Position numbers and translations under genes: made by a program
In this document: one piece after another, positions 55,019-64,000 of the stretch
How the letters are laid out: each line of letters starts with the position of its first letter
How positions within the stretch are numbered: position 1 is the stretch's first letter
Assembly: GCF_002860205.1 (NCBI RefSeq)
Contig: NZ_PGVB01000024.1
Coordinates: 57,763-121,762 of the forward strand
Source of the DNA: Bacillus sp. T33-2
GTDB lineage: Bacteria > Bacillota > Bacilli > Bacillales > Cytobacillaceae
Reading direction: 5' to 3'
Length of the DNA: 64,000 bases
The notes under the pieces: generated by a model
The model's database searches: none
The model's input: the letters and a program-made list of their open reading frames with translations, nothing else
Told to the model about the DNA's origin: nothing

Positions 55019-55336
55019 ATGAACGTAGTAGAAAGACAATTAAAAGCATATAACGAAAAAGATATTAATCGGTTTATTGATTGCTACTCAGATGATATAG
55101 TAATCTATGAATTTCCTGACAAAGTAAGATTTGCTTCAAAGACAATAATGAGAAAGCATTATCAAAAGTTATTCGACACTTATCCTGATATGAATGCGGA
55201 AATTGTCAAGCGCATTGAGCAAGGATTCTTCGTGATTGATCATGAAAAAATCACAGGCAGAAGTGAAGACCCATTATTCGCAACGGCCATATACGAGGTA
55301 CAGCAAGACATCATTGTAAAAGTGTGGTTTTTATAA
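55019..55336 (+). CDS. NTF2/SnoaL-like protein, 105 aa
   Basis: The start MNVVERQLKAYNEKDINRFIDCYSDDI is the helix-helix opening of NTF2-like folds. A beta-rich remainder follows, with a hydrophobic pocket and no recognised catalytic motif. It could be an isomerase, hydrolase or ligand-binding protein. GGGAGG precedes ATG 55019. Confidence 0.82.
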   Translation: MNVVERQLKAYNEKDINRFIDCYSDDIVIYEFPDKVRFASKTIMRKHYQKLFDTYPDMNAEIVKRIEQGFFVIDHEKITGRSEDPLFATAIYEVQQDIIVKVWFL

Positions 55337-55472
55337 CATATTATTGACAGTAATAATCGAAACGAATTGTAAGAGTAACTTTTTTTCGTACAGTTCCCGA
55401 TAAAAGCATTGTGAATAATCATAAATAATTTTAGAATAATATTGAGTGATAACTAGAGAGAGAAGGCGCAGC

Positions 55473-56312
55473 ATGTGGTTTTTGGGGGCAATGTTGACAA
55501 CTGTGTGTTTTGGGATTAACAATTCGATTTTCAAGTGGAGCACGGGAAAAGGGTATTCAAAGGTAAATTTGCAATTATTGTTTTATGCTTCTGCCTTGAT
55601 CTTGACGTTTGCATACGGCATGGCAACAAAAGCCCTTCATTTTAATGTGATGGCCATCCTGTTGGGGATATTGATTGGCGTGCTTAATGCGAATGGGAAC
55701 ATCCAGATGTCGAAAGCATTTGAAAAAGGACCTGCGAGTCTAACAGCCCCGATTATTTCCGCCAATACCGTTTTTCCTGTTTTAAGTGCTGGCCTTATAT
55801 TCCATGAAAAAATATCGATATCGCAATGGCTCGGTATATTGCTGATTCTTGCTTCTGTCGTTGTCATTCAATACACACCTAAACGACCCAGTGGAAAGAC
55901 AAATTATCTTCCATGGATTGGACGCATCAGTTTGGCTGTCCTGTCCTTTGGCATTTTAGGGGTATTAATGAAATTGGCAGCCAACCTGCATATCAGTTCT
56001 ATCGACATTTTAGTTTCAATGTATGGTGGCGGCAGCATATATTTGCTGCTCCTGAATGCCAGTGCTAAAGAAAAAATGAGCAAGGCTGAAGTTAAACTGG
56101 GCGCGCTCGTTGGGGCGATCAGTGTAGCAGGCTACGGGAGTTATTTTTTTGCCCTGCAGACAGGGATCGCAAGTATTGTCTACCCGCTGGTGAGTTTAAA
56201 CTGCCTGATGGTCGTCCTTGCAGGATGCATCCTGTTTAAGGAAAAAATGCGATCCTACCAGATTGTAGGTGTTTTATCCGCATTGCTTGGCGTAGTGCTT
56301 ACAAAGATATAA
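55473..56312 (+). CDS. EamA/DMT-family transporter
   Basis: A ten-helix drug/metabolite transporter of 279 residues with two EamA repeats (about 3-140 and 150-278). In the first repeat the segment ASLTAPIISANTVFPVLSAGLIFHEKIS is typical; the second has SIVYPLVSLNCLMVVLAGCILFKEK. The substrate is unknown. GAGAGAGAAGG precedes ATG 55473; an earlier codon at 55446 lies upstream of that site. Confidence 0.9.
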   Translation: MWFLGAMLTTVCFGINNSIFKWSTGKGYSKVNLQLLFYASALILTFAYGMATKALHFNVMAILLGILIGVLNANGNIQMSKAFEKGPASLTAPIISANTVFPVLSAGLIFHEKISISQWLGILLILASVVVIQYTPKRPSGKTNYLPWIGRISLAVLSFGILGVLMKLAANLHISSIDILVSMYGGGSIYLLLLNASAKEKMSKAEVKLGALVGAISVAGYGSYFFALQTGIASIVYPLVSLNCLMVVLAGCILFKEKMRSYQIVGVLSALLGVVLTKI

Positions 56313-56313
56313 G

Positions 56314-56352
56314 ACAAAGCTGCCATGTTTGATTTGGCAGCTTTGTTTCTTT
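56314..56352 (+). terminator. Terminator of the EamA gene
   Basis: ACAAAGCTGCCA and TGGCAGCTTTGT stem followed by TTCTTTTC. Confidence 0.92.
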
Positions 56353-56384
56353 TCTGATTGAATACAGTGGGGGAAGCAAGTTGG

Positions 56385-56645
56385 TCAAACCCCGCCCGCA
56401 TGCTGAACGCTCCGCCCCGCTGTGGTGCGGCTGCAAAAACGTGGCTTGCAGAGGGCTGAACGGGAGTCACTGGACCCAGACTCTCCCTGGGTCCTCAATG
56501 TGGCAAATAACAGGCCTTCATCTCCGAACAGTGCGATTTTCATAGCTTTCACCATTTCGATATCATAATCGACATTGTTTGTCATCGCGATACACCGCCA
56601 GTATCCACACGCAACAGTTGTTGCTGAAGTAACCTTAAATTTCAT
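56385..56645 (-). pseudogene. AIM24-family protein remnant
   Basis: The minus strand encodes MTNNVDYDIEMVKAMKIALFGDEGLLFATLR, the core of AIM24/TIGR00266 proteins. Before it the correct sense lies in another frame (LRVDTGGV), and after it the expected GPGKVWVQS region is scrambled. Only about 60 of some 260 residues remain. It is a relic. Confidence 0.65.
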
Positions 56646-56810
56646 TTAATATTACGGCACTTGCGAAGACTCACCTCTTGGATTAGCCAGAAATCCTATA
56701 CCTGTTTTTCTGAAAACATAAACTAGTAAGTACCAACAAACAAAAATTCTCCGCTATCAAGAGAATTCTAAAAATATAAAAAAAGTCCACCAATCTAAAA
56801 ATTTTATAAT

Positions 56811-56825
56811 TTAAAGCGCTTTCAT
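56811..56825. promoter_or_regulatory. Probable CcpA (cre) site
   Basis: TTAAAGCGCTTTCAT fits the cre consensus with the central AAAGCGCTTT palindrome. It lies 52 bases before the deacetylase start, so the gene pair should be subject to carbon catabolite control. Confidence 0.65.
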
Positions 56826-56876
56826 ATGCTGGTAGAATGAATAAGAAAGTAAAAACATGTTAGGGAGGAAAAAATT

Positions 56877-57767
56877 ATGAGACAAATTTCCGGTAAGATC
56901 AAACTGCCGCCAGGAAAACGAGTGGCAGTGAACCTCGGTTCTGACTTTGACGCACATTCAGTATGGATGGGATCAATGAATAAGTTTTCGCCTTCCTATC
57001 TGCACCGGGGTGAGTTTGGAGCAGAGGTTGGGGCACCACGGTTACTGAACCTGATGGACAAGTACAATATTAAAGGAAACTGGTGCATTCCAGGTCATAC
57101 GGTCGATACATTTTTTGAAATCAGCAAGGAAGTAGTTGCGCGCGGACATGAAATCACACATCATGGCTACGCCCACGAAAATCCAACGAACATGCCTTAT
57201 GAAGAAGAAGAAGCCATTATGGTAAGAGGCTTTGAAGCATTGGAGAGACTTGGCGTCAAGCCACGGGGTTACAGATCACCTGCATGGGATTACAGTCCGA
57301 ACACATTGGATATTTTGGAAAAGTACGATTTTGAATACGACAGCAGCTTGATGGGAAATGATTTGCACCCTTACCGTCCGCGGCGGATTGTTCCTCATAT
57401 GGATAAAGCCAGCGAATATGGTGAACCAAGCAAGATTCTCGAAATTCCTGTTTCATGGTATCTGGATGATTTCCCGACTCAGGAGCTGGTATTCGGTCAA
57501 ATGGACGGACTGGCAGATCCGGATGTGATGTTCCAGCGCTGGCAGGACATTTTCGATTATGCAGTTGATCATGAAGAAGGGGCATGCGTTGTCCTTACAA
57601 CACATCCGCAGACCATCGGACGTGCCCATATGATCACACGCCTGGAAAAATTAATTCAGCACATGCAATCGCGTGGAGCCTGGTTCTGCACATTAGGGGA
57701 AATCTATGACAATTTTGTGGAAAACCCTGCCCAAACGGAAACAGAAGAGGAAATTCTAGTGAAATAA
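56877..57767 (+). CDS. Polysaccharide deacetylase family protein (PuuE-like)
   Basis: A 296-residue NodB-fold amidohydrolase without signal peptide. Metal ligands appear in GSDFDAHS and HEITHHGYAHEN (HxxxxH), and GYRSPAWDYS is the conserved active-site loop. Cytoplasmic members such as PuuE act as allantoinase, and others deacylate small amides. A substrate of that kind fits the neighbouring nitrilase better than cell wall polymers. RBS AGGGAGG. A cre site lies upstream. Confidence 0.9.
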   Translation: MRQISGKIKLPPGKRVAVNLGSDFDAHSVWMGSMNKFSPSYLHRGEFGAEVGAPRLLNLMDKYNIKGNWCIPGHTVDTFFEISKEVVARGHEITHHGYAHENPTNMPYEEEEAIMVRGFEALERLGVKPRGYRSPAWDYSPNTLDILEKYDFEYDSSLMGNDLHPYRPRRIVPHMDKASEYGEPSKILEIPVSWYLDDFPTQELVFGQMDGLADPDVMFQRWQDIFDYAVDHEEGACVVLTTHPQTIGRAHMITRLEKLIQHMQSRGAWFCTLGEIYDNFVENPAQTETEEEILVK

Positions 57768-57856
57768 GCAGGTTGATAGAATGGGTTCAAAAAGGGCTCG
57801 TTTCTCTTTTAAAACAATTAAAGTGCAAAGCACTGGAAGATACGGAGGTTAAAAGG

Positions 57857-58762
57857 ATGCGCACAGCCAAAATTTCCGCCTGCCAGCTGAAATTAAAACC
57901 AGTGGCAAGCTTTGAGGAATTTGCGGGCCAAGTAGAGGAAATCATTGCTCAAGTGCCTCATGATACAGATTATGTTATTTTTCCAGAACTACTAACTCTG
58001 GGACTGGTGAATAGTTTTCCCGGTTCAGAGGCCTTCGCCGCCGAAGATATTGTAAAAGTATCGGAATATACAGAGCAGTACAAGGAGCTATTCAGGAACC
58101 TGGCCATCCAAAGGCAGCAGGTCATTATTGCCGGCTCCCACCTGGAACAGCGCGATGACAAATATTTTAATATTTGTTATGTGTTCGATAAGGATGGAAG
58201 CCATATCGAACATAAGAAAACACATATTTTCCCGGCGGAATCGAATTGGCTTACCAGCGAAGGTGATGATTTGGAGGTTTACGATATCGGGCCTGCAAAA
58301 ATCGGGATTGCCATCTGCTATGAATCGGAAATTCCCGAAATATCACGCATCCTGAGTGTGAAAGGTGCAGAAATCATTTTCTGCCCATCTTATACCTTCT
58401 CGGAAGCAGGTTTCTGGAGGGTCCGCCATTGTGCGCAGGCGCGCTGCATCGAAAACCAGGTTTATTTCGTGCATTGCCCGACCGTCGGAGACCCCTCTCT
58501 TCCCGTTCCGGCGACCGGTTATGGAAGGGCCTCCATATTGAGCCCATGTGACATAGCTTTCCCTTACAATGGCATTGTAGCAGAGGCAGGAACCAACCAA
58601 AATACTGTCATAAGTGGAACAGTCAGCCTTGAAGAATTGTACGTCAACCGGGAGACTGGGGCAGCCACAACCTTCAAGGACAGGACACGCAGAGAAAGCG
58701 TGTATGCAAAATATGCCCCTTATAACGAAATTGCCAGTAAAGCATTGATTCCGAATAATTAA
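57857..58762 (+). CDS. Carbon-nitrogen hydrolase (nitrilase superfamily)
   Basis: The catalytic triad is visible as Glu (VIFPELLTLG), Lys (EHKKTHIFP) and Cys (IAICYESEIPE). Family members cleave amides, N-carbamoyl compounds or nitriles. ATG 57857 has ACGGAGGT upstream and begins RTAKISACQL, the normal first strand. An in-frame ATG at 57773 would add an atypical extension. It follows the deacetylase gene and the two are likely co-transcribed. Substrate unknown. Confidence 0.9.
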   Translation: MRTAKISACQLKLKPVASFEEFAGQVEEIIAQVPHDTDYVIFPELLTLGLVNSFPGSEAFAAEDIVKVSEYTEQYKELFRNLAIQRQQVIIAGSHLEQRDDKYFNICYVFDKDGSHIEHKKTHIFPAESNWLTSEGDDLEVYDIGPAKIGIAICYESEIPEISRILSVKGAEIIFCPSYTFSEAGFWRVRHCAQARCIENQVYFVHCPTVGDPSLPVPATGYGRASILSPCDIAFPYNGIVAEAGTNQNTVISGTVSLEELYVNRETGAATTFKDRTRRESVYAKYAPYNEIASKALIPNN

Positions 58763-58918
58763 GAGTTTAGGAGGTCTGCCAGAATGGCGGGTCTCTTTTT
58801 TTAATAAACCATGTAAGAGGACATTGGCCAGGAAATTTTGTATCATTAGATAAAAGGTTTACTATTCTGAATTTTCGTCAGTTATCGGAACAGAAACTGT
58901 TAAAGGGGAAGACTCGAT

Positions 58919-59959
58919 TTGAAGAAAGCAGCATTAATGTTTGTTTTGTTATTGAGCTTTGCTGTTTATATATTCCTGCAGGAAGAGGGACTGAACCTGG
59001 ATACAGCCGCGCTGCCGAAACATGACAGGGCAGGTGCGCACTCAGCGGAACAGGCTGACAGTCCGCGTCTCGCCTACTTTTCAGTTGGCTCAAGCAATAC
59101 ATATCTTCAGGCGGAAATTGCTTCAGCTGAGAGAACGGCTGAAAGATTAGGTTTTCACATCGATATCTTTGATGGCCAGTTTGATTCTTTTAAACAATAT
59201 GAACAAATCGAAAGTGCAATCGCTTTAAATCAATATGATGCGTTTGTTGTACAGGCAAACGATGGACGACTGCTGTGCGACATGGTTACCAAAGTTGCAC
59301 CAAGCAAGGGGATCAAAGTTGCAGCTATCAATTCTACCATGTGTGGTGCCAAGGACTGGCAGGAAGGGACGATCAGCTTTGTGAGCGGACAGCAATATGA
59401 AGTATATGAAGGCATCATCCGTAAAATTTTCACAGATAATCCGGCAGGCGGCAAAATTGCCGGTGTTTCTGGCCCCCATACTGGCTCCAATGCGATAAAT
59501 ATGAAAAAGGCATTTAATAAACTGGCAAGGGAATACCCGCAATGGCAGCTTGTCGACTTTGTTGAAACCGATTACACCTCAAGTAAAAGCTATGAGGTCA
59601 CCCAAAAGTTACTTCAACAGCATGGAGACATTAACGCAGTTTTCTCCAACTATTCCGGCATCACTGTCGGGGTTGTTGAAGCTGTAAAAACAGCGAAGCG
59701 CGAAAATGTAAAAATCTATGATTTTGGTGGTGACGAGTGGGCGTTCAGGGCGCTTGAGGAGGGACTGATTGAAATGAGTACGATCATGCTGCCGAATGAA
59801 GAAGTGCAGCGGGCGATCGAGGCTGTAAATGAATCTTTAAAAGGGAATCATGTTGATAAATTCATAGATTTGACAAAGGATCCAATCCTTCCTGGGACAC
59901 CTTATGTCACTAAGGAGAATATCCAGCACTTCAGGGACAAGGGCCTTCCAGAGTATTAA
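58919..59959 (+). CDS. Membrane-anchored sugar-type substrate-binding protein
   Basis: A periplasmic-binding-protein type I fold (ribose/xylose class) of 346 residues with an N-terminal membrane anchor (KKAALMFVLLLSFAVYIFL) and no lipobox cysteine. Ligand-domain motifs include RLAYFSVGSSNTYLQAE and KIYDFGGDEWAF. It precedes a YesM-type kinase by 44 bases and a YesN-type regulator. It is probably the extracellular sensor of a three-component system rather than a transporter subunit; no ABC transporter genes are adjacent. The start is TTG behind AAAGGGGAAGA. Confidence 0.85.
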   Translation: MKKAALMFVLLLSFAVYIFLQEEGLNLDTAALPKHDRAGAHSAEQADSPRLAYFSVGSSNTYLQAEIASAERTAERLGFHIDIFDGQFDSFKQYEQIESAIALNQYDAFVVQANDGRLLCDMVTKVAPSKGIKVAAINSTMCGAKDWQEGTISFVSGQQYEVYEGIIRKIFTDNPAGGKIAGVSGPHTGSNAINMKKAFNKLAREYPQWQLVDFVETDYTSSKSYEVTQKLLQQHGDINAVFSNYSGITVGVVEAVKTAKRENVKIYDFGGDEWAFRALEEGLIEMSTIMLPNEEVQRAIEAVNESLKGNHVDKFIDLTKDPILPGTPYVTKENIQHFRDKGLPEY

Positions 59960-60003
59960 GTGCAAACCGCGTTCATGATAGAAACATAAAAGGGGTATGA
60001 CTG

Positions 60004-61422
60004 TTGTTTATCAGCATTAAATACAAGTACATTATCCTGTATTCCATTTTGACAATCGTGCCTATCCTGGTAGTTGATATAATAGCCTACCAGGTGTTAA
60101 CGGAAAAACTCCGTGACAATATCATAAAATCTAATCAAGAAATCATTACGCAAAGCAATGACATGCTTACATTGATTAAAGATGCTAAATTCGAGATGCA
60201 GAAATCCAGCGAGCAGCAGAAGATTATTTATTATTCACTGGCCAATTCCGTAATGGGCCGCGGTAGTGAAATTGTCATATCTGATGGCGAGGGCAAGTTG
60301 ATTTATACTACTAATTCCCATCTCGCTGACAAGAAGCTCCATTTACAAGCGATAAGCAGCAGTAGAAGGAGCGGCAATTACCTGGTTGATTATTTGCAGG
60401 TGGAAAGGATTGCTATCTATTCCTTTAATCCAATGACTAAATGGTATTTAGTCGTTTTTACACCGACTGAAAATGTGTTCGATAAAATCGCGTATATACA
60501 GAAGCTGATGATTGCATTAATCCTGGTCAGCATCATTATCGTGACAGCTCTGATCTTTCTCATTTCCAGCCACTTGACCTCGCCAATACATAAATTGACA
60601 AGGACGATCCAGCGAATAGAAAAAGGGGATCTGGATTTGGAAGCACAGAAACAGGTGTTCATCAAAGATGAAATGTGGCAAATATCCCTCAGCTTCAATA
60701 ACGTTGTTAATAAACTGAAAAACCATATGCAATATGAATACCTGTTCCGCATTAAATCCAACGAAGCGAAATTTCTCGCCCTGCAATCCCAAATTAACCC
60801 CCATTTTTTGCATAACACCCTCGAGACGATCAATTCGATTGCAAGAGTGGAAAAGGTTCCAATTATCTCGGAATTATCCATGTCATTATCAAAAATGTTC
60901 CGGTACAATGCTTTCACAGAAAAAAAATACGTACCAATCCGGGAGGAAATGGATCATGTTGAAAATTACCTCAATGTACAGCTGATCCGTTTTAATGGGC
61001 AAATCGAAAAGCATATCGAAATCGACCCGGAAATACTGGACTTTAAAACGGTGAAGTTCGTCCTTCAGCCCATAGTTGAAAATTGCTTTGTACATGCATT
61101 CAAAAACAAGGTAAACAAAGGGCTCATCTCCATTCATGGATACCGCGAAGAGGGGCACGCACTCATTGAGATCAGCGATAATGGGCCAGGGATGGATTCC
61201 GGGAAAATAAGCGATATCAACGAAGTGCTGGCAAGATGGGATTGGATAATGGATGAGGGAGAATTGAGCAGGTCAAAAATTGGAATTTACAACGTAAATT
61301 CCCGTATCAGAATGGCATTCGGCGAGGATTTCGGGGTTATGCTGCGGCCAAACCATCCACAAGGGCTGTCAGTGATCGTAACCCTGCCTGTAATTCTGGA
61401 GGAGGGGAAACTGGTTGTATAA
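60004..61422 (+). CDS. Sensor histidine kinase, YesM/LytS type
   Basis: Two membrane helices (about 10-30 and 165-190) enclose an extracellular domain. A HAMP linker (SPIHKLTRTIQRIEKGDLDL) follows, then a His_kinase domain with phospho-accepting H267 in QINPHFLHNTLETI and an ATPase domain (DNGPGM). This is the kinase class that works with AraC-type regulators on sugar uptake. TTG 60004 follows AAAAGGGG. It overlaps the regulator by 8 bases. Confidence 0.93.
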   Translation: MFISIKYKYIILYSILTIVPILVVDIIAYQVLTEKLRDNIIKSNQEIITQSNDMLTLIKDAKFEMQKSSEQQKIIYYSLANSVMGRGSEIVISDGEGKLIYTTNSHLADKKLHLQAISSSRRSGNYLVDYLQVERIAIYSFNPMTKWYLVVFTPTENVFDKIAYIQKLMIALILVSIIIVTALIFLISSHLTSPIHKLTRTIQRIEKGDLDLEAQKQVFIKDEMWQISLSFNNVVNKLKNHMQYEYLFRIKSNEAKFLALQSQINPHFLHNTLETINSIARVEKVPIISELSMSLSKMFRYNAFTEKKYVPIREEMDHVENYLNVQLIRFNGQIEKHIEIDPEILDFKTVKFVLQPIVENCFVHAFKNKVNKGLISIHGYREEGHALIEISDNGPGMDSGKISDINEVLARWDWIMDEGELSRSKIGIYNVNSRIRMAFGEDFGVMLRPNHPQGLSVIVTLPVILEEGKLVV

Positions 61423-62824
61423 ATTGATGATTATAGAAGATGAACCATGGATTGCGAAGGGCCTTGAAGTTGCACTTCCATGGGAGGAATATGGCATCGA
61501 ACTGACAGGCAGTGCCGCGAATGGTGAAGAAGCGCTGCGCATAATAGAAAAGTCAGACAGCGATATCATTCTTACCGACATAATGATGCCCATCATGAAC
61601 GGGCTCGATATGCTGGAAAATTTGTCAAAGAGGACGGAAACCCTGCCTAAAGTAATCATTATCACTGGGTACAATGATTTTAGCTATGCCCAGCAGGCGA
61701 TACGGTACGGGGTGGAGGATTATTTATTAAAACCTATCGACCAGCATGAATTGGAAAAAACGATTTTGTCAATCGTCCAAAAGCTTAATAAGCAGAAACA
61801 GGATGAGCAGGCTTTTCTAGCGATATCGGTTGAAAACCTCATATATGAAAGCCTGTCCCTCGAGCAAAATCGGAAGCCGGAAATTCAGTTTCCTTATCCC
61901 GTATTCAGAGTGCTCTTCTCAACAGAACCTCTGCCTGTCGAAACATTTGCTCCAGCAACGTCTGTCGCAGAGTATTTTTACCTCTATTTTCAGGATAGCC
62001 ATCTCTATGTACTCGGGTTCGAAACGGATGAATTAGCGGATTCATTTGCCCAGACCGAATGCAGCGGTTTTCAGGGAAGGTTTTCCGTGGGGATAAGTTC
62101 AAAATATGAGGCGGACACTTTCTGCTTTTTTGATGCATATAAGGAAGCAGAACAGGATTTTCATAAAAGGCCCATGAACACCGGTAAACACACGCCACCA
62201 GTATTGCTGGCCACTGGGCAAGAAAAGCAGTGGGTCCAGTTACTTCAGAAAGGCAAAAAAGATGAAGTGTATGCGATGATGGAGAAACTTTTGCTTTGCC
62301 ATTTTTCGTTCAATGAGAGATGGGGGTTGATGCTGCAGTTCTATTTGTTCTTGAGCAAACATTGCCATCCCCCGTTATTGACATCACCAGGTGGTCTTAT
62401 CCAATTAAAGAAGGCAAGAAACGATAAAGATTTAAAAACAGTACTCGAGACAGTCATCGGTCCCCTGCTAGGATCGCTGAGCTCCCAGTGGCAATACACA
62501 ATCTCTGACATTGCCAGGAAGGCTGTGCGTTACATTGAACAGCAATATAGCAATCCCTATCTATCCCTGCAACAAGTGGCTGATGGAGTCGGCGTATCTG
62601 CTGCCTATTTAAGTGTAATTTTTAAAAATGAAATTGGAATGAACTACATTCACTTTCTAACCATTACCCGTATCGAAAAGGCGAAGAAGGAATTGGCAGA
62701 TACAAAAAAGACTTGCCGGCAAATCAGCATCTGTTGCGGATTTAATGATGTAAAGTATTTTACGAGAGTTTTCAAGAAAACAACTGGATTCACACCGAAT
62801 AAATTCAGGGAAATTCACGGTTGA
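61415..62824 (+). CDS. Response regulator with AraC-type DNA-binding domain (YesN type)
   Basis: The receiver domain has phospho-acceptor D55 (ILTDIMMP) and a KPID loop. A long middle region (about 125-360) follows, then a C-terminal pair of AraC HTH motifs (SLQQVADGVGVSAAYLSVIFK; ISICCGFNDVKYFTRVFKKTTG). It is the output of the preceding kinase. TTG 61415 has GGAGGGG upstream. Its targets are not evident in the window; an uptake operon may lie elsewhere. Confidence 0.93.
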   Translation: MYKLMIIEDEPWIAKGLEVALPWEEYGIELTGSAANGEEALRIIEKSDSDIILTDIMMPIMNGLDMLENLSKRTETLPKVIIITGYNDFSYAQQAIRYGVEDYLLKPIDQHELEKTILSIVQKLNKQKQDEQAFLAISVENLIYESLSLEQNRKPEIQFPYPVFRVLFSTEPLPVETFAPATSVAEYFYLYFQDSHLYVLGFETDELADSFAQTECSGFQGRFSVGISSKYEADTFCFFDAYKEAEQDFHKRPMNTGKHTPPVLLATGQEKQWVQLLQKGKKDEVYAMMEKLLLCHFSFNERWGLMLQFYLFLSKHCHPPLLTSPGGLIQLKKARNDKDLKTVLETVIGPLLGSLSSQWQYTISDIARKAVRYIEQQYSNPYLSLQQVADGVGVSAAYLSVIFKNEIGMNYIHFLTITRIEKAKKELADTKKTCRQISICCGFNDVKYFTRVFKKTTGFTPNKFREIHG

Positions 62825-63106
62825 TTTCTTTGAACAAACTTTAAAAATTCTTTAGGGAAGAAACCGTTTGCCAAACAAATTAAGAATGCTCCACTTGTCC
62901 CTGGGTAAAAATCTGAAAAATAAAAAAATGAAAAAATTTTACTAACATCGATTTTACATCGAAAGATTTTAAATAGATTGATTGGTAGTGAGTCGTAATT
63001 TGTCACTAAATTTGTTAAAAAGAACATAGGGATATTTATAACGAACAAAGAATAAGATAGGGGCAGGGCAAAAATAGGTAATTTTATAGTAAAGGGGAGA
63101 GGGAGA
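62825..63106. other. Intergenic region before the SGNH gene
   Basis: AT-rich space of 282 bases with no supported gene. It must hold the promoter of the SGNH hydrolase. No strong hairpin follows the regulator gene. Confidence 0.4.
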
Positions 63107-63871
63107 ATGAAGCTGGCAAAAAAGATTTCCAGTGTTTTGATTGCAGTATTATTGCTTGCTGTCTTGCCCGTCAATACGTTTGCAAAAGAACATGATAACA
63201 GAAGAGTAGTAGAATATGTTGCGCTGGGAGATTCACTAGCTTACGGCCAGACACCTTATCGCACAAAGGATTTGGGGTATCCGGATTATTTAAAGCAACG
63301 GATAGAACAATTGAGGGTAAAAGTGGATTATGTTAATTTTGGGGTTCCCGGCTATACATCCTTCCAATTGAAAAACGACTTATTGAACAGTGCACTGGTC
63401 AGGGATGAAATAAAAACAGCCAGACTTATCACGATCGATATTGGTGCGAACGACCTGCTTGGCACCCTCCAAACCAACCCAGCCAATGCAGGTGCGGCAA
63501 TCCAAAGTGTAAGCGCCAATTTGCAAACAATCCTCAGCACAATTGACCAGCTTAATCCGAAAGCGAATGTTTATGTAATGGGTTATTACAATCCGTTCCC
63601 ATATTTGCCGTCTCAACAACAGGCGAGCCTGCTGCCTTTATTGCATGCGCTGAATCAGCAAATTCTACTCCTATCAGCGGCACACGGGGACACATTTGTA
63701 CCAACAGAAACTGTCATTGCCAAAAATTATCAGCTGTATTTGCCAAATCCACAGGACATTCATTTAAGCCTGGCTGGCTATAAGGCCGTAGCAAATGAAT
63801 TTTCAAAAGCAATCCTCGGCGATCAGATAAACAAGATAATCAAGGAATTCGAAACTAAACAAGTTAAATAG
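63107..63871 (+). CDS. Secreted SGNH/GDSL hydrolase
   Basis: A 254-residue lipase/esterase-like enzyme. A signal peptide (1-26, cleavage after TFA) is followed by the four SGNH blocks: GDSLAYG (Ser43), FGVPGYTS (Gly), GANDLLG (Asn) and DIHLSLAGY (Asp217, His219). It probably hydrolyses esters of lipids or cell-envelope sugars. RBS GGGGAGAGGGAG precedes the ATG. It has its own terminator. Confidence 0.94.
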   Translation: MKLAKKISSVLIAVLLLAVLPVNTFAKEHDNRRVVEYVALGDSLAYGQTPYRTKDLGYPDYLKQRIEQLRVKVDYVNFGVPGYTSFQLKNDLLNSALVRDEIKTARLITIDIGANDLLGTLQTNPANAGAAIQSVSANLQTILSTIDQLNPKANVYVMGYYNPFPYLPSQQQASLLPLLHALNQQILLLSAAHGDTFVPTETVIAKNYQLYLPNPQDIHLSLAGYKAVANEFSKAILGDQINKIIKEFETKQVK

Positions 63872-63887
63872 CGCTGAATACATTTAT

Positions 63888-63912
63888 GCACCCATCATTT
63901 GGGTGCCTTTTG
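63888..63912 (+). terminator. Terminator of the SGNH hydrolase gene
   Basis: GCACCCA-TCAT-TTGGGTGC stem followed by CTTTTG. Confidence 0.85.
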
Positions 63913-63930
63913 TGCGACGGGCAGTCGCAT

Positions 63931-63967
63931 AGGGCGTGGATAATCTCCACAGCCCTCTTTTCTTTTA
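63931..63967. terminator. Second hairpin near the window end
   Basis: AGGGC and GCCCT arms enclosing GTGGA/TCCAC, then CTTTTCTTTT. It may terminate a gene beyond the window or back up the previous terminator. Confidence 0.55.
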
Positions 63968-64000
63968 TCAGGACAGAGACGCCATTGCGGTGAAACGACT

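Overview
The window looks like a chromosome segment of a low-to-moderate GC, spore-forming Firmicute of the Bacillaceae. The support is the conserved Bacillus block ccdA-yneI-ccdC-yneK, a Spo0E-type phosphatase, a SAM-I (S-box) riboswitch in front of a cysH-cysP-sat-cysC-siroheme operon, and AGGAGG-type ribosome binding sites throughout. A selenocysteine tRNA gene is present, so the strain probably makes selenoproteins, which B. subtilis does not. A Mesobacillus-like Bacillaceae would fit, but that is inference only.

Region 1 (1-7.5 kb) is core: a heterodimeric multidrug ABC exporter, a Spo0E-like gene, the cytochrome c maturation genes ccdA, yneI and ccdC, and yneK, with a six-copy 21-bp periodic repeat between ccdC and yneK. 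Region 2 (7.5-27.7 kb) is a 20.1-kb integrative element sitting in the 3' part of tRNA-Sec. It is bounded by perfect 76-bp direct repeats, has a tyrosine integrase next to the intact tRNA, a long gene-free origin-like tract, a replication/HTH-like module with 18-bp-spaced iteron-like repeats, and a defence cargo: type I restriction-modification (hsdM, hsdS, hsdR), an ATP-dependent DNA ligase and an AIPR (abortive phage resistance) protein. The displaced original tRNA terminator still lies just outside the right repeat.

Region 3 (27.7-32.4 kb) is a graveyard of decayed genes (XRE regulator, serine recombinase, plasmid-type HTH protein, SUKH protein) around a soluble chemoreceptor (yfmS-like). 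Region 4 (32.7-45.6 kb) has a DUF2294 protein, an orphan RsbT-like kinase, an FMN reductase, a secreted M28 aminopeptidase (ywaD-like), ywbE, a methyltransferase, a DJ-1/PfpI protein, a broken IS110 element, and a divergent pair made of a GH63-type glycosidase and a trehalose-type PTS permease with twin GTATATAC operators.

Region 5 (45.8-54.0 kb) is the sulfate assimilation operon: riboswitch, a small yezD-like gene with an apparent CTG start, an attenuator-like hairpin, an unusual 37-codon leader frame coupled to cysH, then sulfate uptake, activation, reduction and siroheme synthesis. Region 6 (54.1-64 kb) holds a short-chain dehydrogenase, an NTF2-like protein, an EamA transporter, a probable CcpA-controlled polysaccharide deacetylase/nitrilase pair, a sugar-binding-protein/YesM/YesN three-component sensor, and a secreted SGNH hydrolase.
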